DNA of 11,493 nucleotides, from NCBI GenBank assembly GCA_029266295.1, contig JAQSXD010000069.1, positions 1 to 11,493 of the forward strand. The letters run 5' to 3'. Shown piece after piece: positions 7,132 to 11,493 of the stretch (positions are counted from its first letter, which is position 1; every line of letters starts with the position of its first letter). The position numbers and the translations under genes are program-made. The notes beneath the pieces are model-generated. The model worked only from the letters and a program-made list of their open reading frames with translations, was not told where the DNA came from and made no database searches. The DNA is from Bacillota bacterium. GTDB taxonomy: Bacteria > Bacillota > Clostridia > Peptostreptococcales > Anaerovoracaceae.

Positions 7132-7305
7132 GTCATTAAGGATAGCGCGCCTACCACAACGTAGACAGTTTCATGGCTGTTTACCATGAACCCACCCAGC
7201 TATTATGCCTAATACCCGGGTTCGGCGAAGGTTGCCTCTGATATGGATTATCACCTGCCGGCTACCCATATCTTCTTCTACTTCGCGACCTCTATCAACA
7301 TTAAT
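7132..7305 (-). ncRNA. Lysine riboswitch (L-box) aptamer controlling the lysA operon
   Basis: The minus strand begins GATAGAGGTCGCGAAG, very close to the conserved L-box opening GATAGAGGTGCGAA, and contains CTTCGCCGAA, GCTGGGTGGG and AAACTGTC at the expected places. Five helices around one junction can be drawn. P1 is GATAG (7296-7292) with CTATC (7145-7141). P2 has base GCGAAG/CTTCGC (7286-7281 / 7230-7225) and upper part GATATGG/CCATATC. P3 has tip TATTA/TAATA. P4 is TTCATGG/CCATGAA (7190-7184 / 7176-7170). P5 is CTAC/GTAG. Outside P1, ATTAA (7305-7301) can pair with TTAAT (7139-7135), extending P1 when lysine is bound. The switch acts by premature termination: lysine stabilises P1, the terminator forms, and lysA-dapH are off. 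Confidence 0.94.
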
Positions 7306-7311
7306 TACTTA

Positions 7312-7340
7312 AGTTTACTCTAAATCAAACAAGATTGCAA
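7312..7340 (-). promoter_or_regulatory. Probable sigma-A promoter of the lysine operon
   Basis: On the minus strand TTGCAA (7340-7335) and TAAACT (7317-7312) are 17 bases apart, each matching the consensus at 4 of 6 positions. The predicted start, near 7305, falls right at the first bases of the extended P1 helix of the riboswitch, as expected for an L-box leader. The boxes are weak individually; the position supports the call. Confidence 0.6.
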
Positions 7341-7403
7341 GTTTTTTTTAATAACTTTTAAAATTGGGGAATCGTAACATTTTGCCTATTTTGCTGTTAT
7401 GGG

Positions 7404-7432
7404 TTGACGAATTTGCAATCCTCATCTATAGT
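7404..7432 (+). promoter_or_regulatory. Sigma-A-type promoter of the amidohydrolase gene
   Basis: TTGACG (7404-7409, 5/6) and TATAGT (7427-7432, 5/6) are separated by exactly 17 bases. The predicted start is near 7439, giving a leader of about 80 nt. It is divergent from the lysine operon promoter, with about 60 bases between the two -35 boxes, and does not include the riboswitch, so the gene it drives should not respond to that riboswitch. Confidence 0.8.
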
Positions 7433-7443
7433 TTCAATCATAA

Positions 7444-7472
7444 GAGTGTTACCTTTTTTTAATGCAACACTC
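7444..7472 (+). repeat. 7-bp perfect inverted repeat in the amidohydrolase leader
   Basis: GAGTGTT (7444-7450) and AACACTC (7466-7472) are perfect inverted repeats with a 15-base, T-rich middle. The element lies just downstream of the predicted transcription start, where a repressor operator or a 5' leader hairpin would sit. No T-run follows on the plus strand, so it is not an intrinsic terminator. The function is unknown. Confidence 0.45.
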
Positions 7473-7521
7473 CTGCGATCGGTACCCATTCGATTTACCC
7501 TGACAGAAATGAGGAATCATA

Positions 7522-8655
7522 ATGATTGAACAGTTAAAAAAATACCGGCAGGATCTGCATCAAATCCCCGAGCTGGGCTTTGATGTCCACAAAACAAGGC
7601 AGTATATTGTCGATCATTTAAAACAATACAATTGTGAAATTACAGAGGTCTGCGGCGGTGTCTGCGCTTTCTTTCAATCCGTTGCAGAGCATGGCAGCGG
7701 TGCCGCCCGTGAAAACACGATTGCTCTGCGCAGCGACATGGACGCCCTACCGGTTGTGGAAAAAACCGGTGCCTCTTATAGCTCTCTTCACGAAGGTGCC
7801 ATGCATGCATGCGGTCATGACGGACATATGGCCATGCTGCTTGCAATGGCTGATGAACTAAGCAGTATCATCCATTCCCTTCCCCATAATGTACTGCTAA
7901 TTTTTCAGCCTGCAGAAGAAACCACGGGTGGCGCAGGAGACATGGTTGCTGCAGGCATCCTATCTAAATATAACGTTAAGCGCATTTATGGCTTTCATCT
8001 GTGGCCAATGCTTGAAAAGCACCGAATCGGCTCCAGAGCGAAGGAGTTTATGGCCAAATCCAGTGAAATAGATATCAGAATACACGGAAAGAGCGCCCAC
8101 TGTGCTTATCCTGAGCAGGGAATTGACGCGCTTGCCATTGGCTGCGAATTGATCAATGAACTTTACCAGATGGAAAAAACCGAATTGGCTCCTGAAGAAT
8201 TCCGGCTCCTGAAGTTTGGTAAAATGGTCAGTGGCACTGTCAGAAACGCCATCTCTGCCGAAACCGTTCTGGAAGGTACACTCCGCTGTTTCAGTGAGGA
8301 TACAGGCTCGTTCTTATCCAGTAGAATGAGTGAAATCTCGGCAGCACTGGAAAAAAAATATGGATGTAAAATCAGTTTCCACCGAACCGACGGCCATCCA
8401 CCGGTCATCAATGATACACCGTTATTTGAAGAAGCAAAAGAACTTCTCTCGGAGTTTGGTTTCCATACGTTCGAAGTTCCCTTCATGCTTTCTGAGGATT
8501 TTTCCTTTTATCAGAGAGCAGTTCCCGGTCTGTTCCTTTTTCTTGGAACAGGCACAAACATTCCGCTCCACAATAATCTTTTCGACTTTGACGAGGAAGT
8601 GCTGCAGACCGGTGTGGATGCATATCTGAAGATTCTCAAGGAAGTTTCATTATAA
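7522..8655 (+). CDS. M20D-family metal-dependent amidohydrolase; candidate N-acetyl-diaminopimelate deacetylase
   Basis: This 377-residue cytosolic hydrolase belongs to the M20D amidohydrolases, which cleave N-acyl or N-acetyl amino acids using divalent metal. The opening RQDLHQIPELGF (9-20) is typical. Metal and catalytic residues are readable: RSDMDAL (70-76), C97 and H99 in MHACGHD, E132-E133 in PAEE, H159 in GFHLWP and H350 in PLHNN. The lid/dimerisation domain (about 175-290) has SAHCAYP with H193. GAGGA lies 6 bases before the ATG. B. subtilis pairs DapH (YkuQ) with a deacetylase of this family and length (YkuR/DapL), and this gene stands divergently beside a DapH operon, so DapL is the best guess. 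M20D also includes hippurate hydrolases and IAA-amino-acid hydrolase-like enzymes, so the substrate is inferred only. No signal peptide is seen. Confidence 0.88.
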   Translation: MIEQLKKYRQDLHQIPELGFDVHKTRQYIVDHLKQYNCEITEVCGGVCAFFQSVAEHGSGAARENTIALRSDMDALPVVEKTGASYSSLHEGAMHACGHDGHMAMLLAMADELSSIIHSLPHNVLLIFQPAEETTGGAGDMVAAGILSKYNVKRIYGFHLWPMLEKHRIGSRAKEFMAKSSEIDIRIHGKSAHCAYPEQGIDALAIGCELINELYQMEKTELAPEEFRLLKFGKMVSGTVRNAISAETVLEGTLRCFSEDTGSFLSSRMSEISAALEKKYGCKISFHRTDGHPPVINDTPLFEEAKELLSEFGFHTFEVPFMLSEDFSFYQRAVPGLFLFLGTGTNIPLHNNLFDFDEEVLQTGVDAYLKILKEVSL

Positions 8656-8695
8656 AAAAAGTGGAATTGACGGAATCGAAGATTCCTATTTCCAC
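8654..8695 (-). terminator. Minus-strand intrinsic terminator-like hairpin at the 3' end of the amidohydrolase gene
   Basis: On the minus strand GTGGAA (8695-8690) pairs with TTCCAC (8666-8661) and, inside, GGAATC (8686-8681) pairs with GATTCC (8677-8672) around a TTC loop, with a 3/5-base internal loop between the stems. Seven T (8660-8654) follow directly. On the plus strand the run is A, so it cannot end the amidohydrolase transcript. It would stop antisense transcription entering that gene, or end a short RNA from the intergenic region. Confidence 0.65.
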
Positions 8696-8766
8696 ATGTC
8701 GCCTCAAGGGCGACGACAATCAAGGTGCTTTCTTTGTTATTCCGTCAATATCGCTTTCAGCAATAT
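8661..8766. repeat. Dense inverted-repeat element in the convergent intergenic region
   Basis: ATTGACGGAAT (8666-8676) and ATTCCGTCAAT (8739-8749) are perfect 11-base inverted repeats 62 bases apart. Between them lie the GATTCC half of the 8654-8695 hairpin and a GTCGCC/GGCGAC hairpin (8698-8703 / 8709-8714). Just outside is a smaller hairpin (about 8748-8766, ATAT-GCT / AGC-ATAT). The long pairing excludes the terminator-like hairpin because it uses the same bases. No open reading frame here looks real. It could be a repeated palindromic element or a structured RNA; I do not recognise a known family. Confidence 0.5.
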
Positions 8767-8810
8767 TTCCTACATAATAAAAAAGGTGGCTTCGCTCCCT
8801 GTTGTCTTAA

Positions 8811-8857
8811 AAAAACGAACCCCCGGAGATTGGTAATCAATCCCCTGGGGGTTTTTC
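8811..8857. terminator. Strong bidirectional terminator between the convergent amidohydrolase and protease genes
   Basis: AACCCCC (8818-8824) pairs with GGGGGTT (8847-8853), and GGAGATTG (8825-8832) pairs with CAATCCCC (8838-8845), with one G-U and one bulged T, around loop GTAAT: about 15 pairs. GTTTTTC follows on the plus strand, and TTCG then seven or more T on the minus strand. It ends the plus-strand amidohydrolase transcript and the minus-strand recJ-protease transcript, whose last stop codon is at 8877-8879. Confidence 0.93.
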
Positions 8858-8876
8858 AACGTTCCTTTTTATTCTA

Positions 8877-10085
8877 CTATTTCAGCAGTGCAACAGCGGC
8901 TTCAAGCTGCCGGTCCACGGTATTCTCAGCAGCGCCCTCGTCCGGTGTTTCGTCAGCCAATGCTTCCACTACCACGTCCGGCGTGATTCCCACTTTGTGG
9001 ATTACGCTGCCATTTGGGGAAAAGTACTGCATAATGGTCAGTTTTACCGCGTCACCGCTGGAAAGCTTCTCAATGCTCTGAATGATTCCTTTTCCGTAAG
9101 TGGTGGTTCCGACGATTTTCCCTCCGTTGTGATCCTTAATTGCAGCGGTGACGATTTCAGAAGCACTGGCTGTGCCTCCGTTCACCAGTACCACATAGGG
9201 CAGTGCTGTGGCCCCCGCATTTGATTTATAATAACTCTTGTTTCCCTCCCGATCCTCGGTATAGGTAACAATACCCTCGTTGAGCAGCATATCGGCCACA
9301 TCCACGCTGACATCCACAAGGCCTCCTCCATTATCTCTCAGATCGAGAACGACGCCTTTGACACCCTTGACCTCAAGATCCCGGAGATGTTCTTTAAACT
9401 CATCCGCTGTTTTCTCTTCAAAGGAACTGATCCGGATATAGCCTATATTATCATCTAACACCTCAGAGCGAACCGTCTTCATTACGATATTGGCCCTGGT
9501 AATATTAAAGTTAAGCTCCTTGCCGGCTCTAAGCACTACAATGTCAACTTTCGTTCCGGGCTTCCCGCGCATTGCAGCTACAGCCTGATCAATACTGGAG
9601 CCGTCATAAAGATCTTCCCCTACGCCGATGATCTTATCTCCGGATTTGATCCCTGCCTGATCTGCAGGAGAACCATCGATGGGAGCAACAACGTTGATCA
9701 AACCCTTATCATCAGGAGCGATGGTAACGCCGATTCCCTGATATTCTCCAGTGGTGGAGATCATGATTTCATTGTATTCTTCCGCTGTAAGATAGGAAGA
9801 ATACGGATCTCCGATTCCCCAAAACAGGCCTTTGTACATTCCCTCTTTTAGTTTTTCTTCATCTACAGGCACATAATACCGCTTCTGTATGTATTGCTCC
9901 AGTTCAGCGAGTTCGCCATATTTCTGCTTCATCAGTCTGTAATTGTTGTACTCATCTTTTGTAATAGGCATATATCCGCCGGAGGAGTAGCCAACAAAGA
10001 AAATCGCGCCTCCGGATGCCAGTGCTCCGGCAAGCACTGCAATTACAATTACAAAGATTAAGTTTCGCCTTTTCATCATGAACAT
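8877..10085 (-). CDS. C-terminal processing peptidase (CtpA/CtpB type), S41 family, membrane-anchored
   Basis: This 402-residue serine protease probably acts outside the membrane, cutting protein tails or signalling proteins. A basic N-terminus (KRR) and one hydrophobic segment (about 9-31) form an uncleaved anchor or signal peptide. Helical residues 40-110 precede a PDZ domain (about 112-195, with YQGIGVTI and SPADQAGIKSGDKI) that presents substrate tails. The S41 catalytic domain follows: LDLRDNGGG (247-255), nucleophile S307 in GGTASASE, general base K332 in TYGKG and Q336, with the usual +25 and +29 spacing. The C-terminal tail is acidic, and no peptidoglycan-binding domain is seen. GGAGG lies 9 bases before the ATG at 10085, favouring this start over nearby Met codons. 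It follows recJ by 32 bases with no terminator between. It could be CtpA- or CtpB-like; the substrate is unknown. Confidence 0.95.
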   Translation of the reverse strand: MFMMKRRNLIFVIVIAVLAGALASGGAIFFVGYSSGGYMPITKDEYNNYRLMKQKYGELAELEQYIQKRYYVPVDEEKLKEGMYKGLFWGIGDPYSSYLTAEEYNEIMISTTGEYQGIGVTIAPDDKGLINVVAPIDGSPADQAGIKSGDKIIGVGEDLYDGSSIDQAVAAMRGKPGTKVDIVVLRAGKELNFNITRANIVMKTVRSEVLDDNIGYIRISSFEEKTADEFKEHLRDLEVKGVKGVVLDLRDNGGGLVDVSVDVADMLLNEGIVTYTEDREGNKSYYKSNAGATALPYVVLVNGGTASASEIVTAAIKDHNGGKIVGTTTYGKGIIQSIEKLSSGDAVKLTIMQYFSPNGSVIHKVGITPDVVVEALADETPDEGAAENTVDRQLEAAVALLK

Positions 10086-10117
10086 AGTAACCGTCCTCCA
10101 TGGAAGTACTTTTATTT

Positions 10118-11491
10118 TTAATACGTAATTCCCTTTAGTACAAACTGTATTTTTGATTCACCGTTCCATTCATTAATATCGGGATATCCTACCAGATCAA
10201 GGAATGTGCCTGAAAGAAGCTGATCACAGTAAGACTGAGCACTCTGAAAGAGAATGCATGGCAGTCCTCTCCCTGATGTACCTGCTCCCGAGAAACGCAC
10301 ATGTTGCTTCTCACTTCCCATAAAGCTCACTTTGCTCGGCTGAATCCCTTTGACCCGAAACAGCGGTCTTTCATTCTGGCATCCGAAGGGGGCGAGCTTT
10401 TCCAGTTCCTGAGCCAAACTCATATCGATCTGCCTGCCGTCAATGTCCACATCAACGAAGAGTTCCTCATCAAATAGATTCTCATTTTCCTGTAGAATCA
10501 TTTGAACTTCATGGTTTAGGGCTTCCCTGAGTGTCTGTAGATGATCCGATTGCATTAAAAATCCACAGGCACCGGAGTGTCCTCCGAATTTTAGAAAAAG
10601 TCTCTCATTCTTTTTCAGCAGATCATAGAGATTCAGCGTGCTGATGCTTCTCCCCGTTCCTTTAAGAAACCCATCCCCTCCTGATTCGGTAACGATGATC
10701 GTCGGCCTGCCGTATTCCTCTTTGATCTTGCCGGCAACGATACCGGCAATGCCCTCATGGATTCCATCAGGATCAATCACGTAAAACAGGTCATTCGTTA
10801 ATTTTTCTGTTATGAGCTCCTTGCATTTTTGAAAAGCTTCTTCCTGAATTCGCTTCCGTTCTTTATTATTTTTGATCATTTCCGCTGTGTGGGCAGAAAT
10901 AGCAGCCTCATTTTTCGAGGTCAAAAGCTCTACACCGATCCCCGCATCCATCATTCTGCCAGCTGCATTCAGGTGCGGTACTATAATATATGCGATGTTT
11001 TCCGATTTTATCTTATCAGATGTTAATCCCACTTCATGAATCAATTTTCTAAGCCCCGGCCTCTTGCCTGCTCGGATCACATCCAGCCCATATTTTGTCA
11101 GGGTTCGATTTTCATCGACCAAAGGCACGATATCACCTATGGTAGCAATGGCAACAAGATCCAGGACTTCCGTCAGCACCGATTTAGGTAATTTCGCTTT
11201 TCGTTGTAAGCCTTGGGCCAGTTTGAATGCCACACCGCAGCCCGCTAGCTGTTTGAAGGGATAGGGACAGTCCACCTGTTTGGGATTGATCAGAATGCAG
11301 TCTGCAGGCTTGTCATTAATATTATGATGGTCCGTAACGATAAAATCTATTCCCATCCCTTTCCCATATTCCACTTCATCATAGGAAACGCTGCCACAGT
11401 CTACGGTGACAATCAGTTCTCCCCCATCTTTTTTTATTTGATCAATGGCATCCTGATTCAGACCATAGCCTTCGTCAAATCTGGAGGGGAT
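10118..11491 (-). CDS. recJ: Single-stranded-DNA-specific 5'-3' exonuclease RecJ, C-terminal part, 5' end outside window
   Basis: The frame is open to the window edge and 457 residues are visible before TAA 10120-10118. The ATG/GTG choices inside are not the true start: codons upstream of the GTG at 11374 read IPSRFDEGYGLN and IVTVDCGS, both classic RecJ. RecJ degrades single-stranded DNA 5' to 3' in recombination and mismatch or base-excision repair. Visible parts are the DHH phosphoesterase domain with VDCGS and TDHHN (metal-binding Asp/His), PHLNAAGRM (near the end of the DHH domain), the DHHA1 domain with GGHSGACGF, and a C-terminal OB-like domain (about the last 100 residues, with LAPFGCQNERPLFRV). 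The N-terminal start and the first metal motif lie outside. It is probably in one operon with the downstream protease gene. Confidence 0.95.
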   Translation of the reverse strand: MPSRFDEGYGLNQDAIDQIKKDGGELIVTVDCGSVSYDEVEYGKGMGIDFIVTDHHNINDKPADCILINPKQVDCPYPFKQLAGCGVAFKLAQGLQRKAKLPKSVLTEVLDLVAIATIGDIVPLVDENRTLTKYGLDVIRAGKRPGLRKLIHEVGLTSDKIKSENIAYIIVPHLNAAGRMMDAGIGVELLTSKNEAAISAHTAEMIKNNKERKRIQEEAFQKCKELITEKLTNDLFYVIDPDGIHEGIAGIVAGKIKEEYGRPTIIVTESGGDGFLKGTGRSISTLNLYDLLKKNERLFLKFGGHSGACGFLMQSDHLQTLREALNHEVQMILQENENLFDEELFVDVDIDGRQIDMSLAQELEKLAPFGCQNERPLFRVKGIQPSKVSFMGSEKQHVRFSGAGTSGRGLPCILFQSAQSYCDQLLSGTFLDLVGYPDINEWNGESKIQFVLKGITY

Positions 11492-11493
11492 AT

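Noticed and set aside
6907..7300. Small open frames on the plus strand over the riboswitch region (for example around 6787-7041).
   Set aside because: They overlap lysA and AT-rich leader sequence, lack ribosome sites, and the region is explained by the riboswitch and terminators.
8666..8749. The 11-base inverted repeat flanking a hairpin looked like the a1/a2 arms of a retron RNA.
   Set aside because: There is no reverse transcriptase gene in the window, and the nearby genes are an amidohydrolase and a protease.
8666..8749. Complete small transposable element (MITE) with terminal inverted repeats.
   Set aside because: No target-site duplication is visible at the ends, and no second copy lies in the window. 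Kept only as a repeat/structured element of unknown kind.
8775..8800. Minus-strand promoter with -10 TATTAT for a small RNA reading into the structured element.
   Set aside because: No acceptable -35 box at 16-19 bases upstream, so a dedicated promoter is not supported.
8781..8803. Hairpin GGTGGC-TTC-GCTCCC followed on the minus strand by TTTTTT, as another terminator.
   Set aside because: On the minus strand two of the six pairs are mismatched (G-A and A-C), leaving a weak stem. The strong terminator at 8811-8857 already serves this junction.
11372..11374. GTG at 11374 as the start of recJ.
   Set aside because: The same frame continues to the window edge with clear RecJ motifs (IPSRFDEGYGLN, VDCGS), so the gene is cut by the window rather than starting here.

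Overview
The window looks like the chromosome of a low-to-moderate GC Gram-positive anaerobe of the class Clostridia. The evidence is the acetylated-intermediate lysine route (DapH), an L-box riboswitch, strong AGGAGG-type ribosome sites, many intrinsic terminators, and the sequence character of the proteins. A family such as Anaerovoracaceae or a near relative is possible, but I cannot fix it from the sequence. No phage, transposase, CRISPR, rRNA or tRNA was seen.

Layout. (1) 2-973, plus strand: the C-terminal part of a P2-type (SERCA-like) cation ATPase, cut by the window edge. It ends at a bidirectional terminator (1035-1079). (2) 1119-6906, minus strand: a compact six-gene lysine/diaminopimelate operon, transcribed lysA-lysC-dapF-dapA-dapB-dapH. 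Two ATGA overlaps and several very short gaps link the genes. (3) 6907-7521: a 615-base divergent regulatory region. On the minus strand it holds a promoter, a lysine riboswitch, its terminator and a second hairpin, all ahead of lysA. On the plus strand it holds a good sigma-A-type promoter and leader for the next gene. (4) 7522-8655, plus strand: an M20 amidohydrolase, a reasonable candidate for the N-acetyl-diaminopimelate deacetylase that the DapH route needs. (5) 8656-8876: a convergent intergenic region with a dense set of inverted repeats and a strong bidirectional terminator. (6) 8877-11491, minus strand: a Ctp-type S41 protease preceded by the 3' part of recJ, probably co-transcribed.

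How it works together. LysC makes aspartyl phosphate, DapA and DapB lead to tetrahydrodipicolinate, DapH acetylates it, DapF epimerises LL-DAP to meso-DAP, and LysA decarboxylates meso-DAP to lysine. Aspartate-semialdehyde dehydrogenase (asd) and the N-acetyl-DAP aminotransferase are absent from the window and must lie elsewhere. The deacetylase candidate sits divergently next to the operon under its own promoter. When lysine is high, the riboswitch should stop transcription before lysA and so shut off the whole operon.

The points most worth a second look are the readable on/off switch of the riboswitch, a probable internal translation start in lysC (a separate regulatory beta subunit), a non-canonical substrate-loop motif in DapF, and the structured 8661-8766 element. 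The last could fold either as a minus-strand terminator or as a long antiterminator-like helix. I found no clearly new multi-gene system: most of the window is core metabolism.
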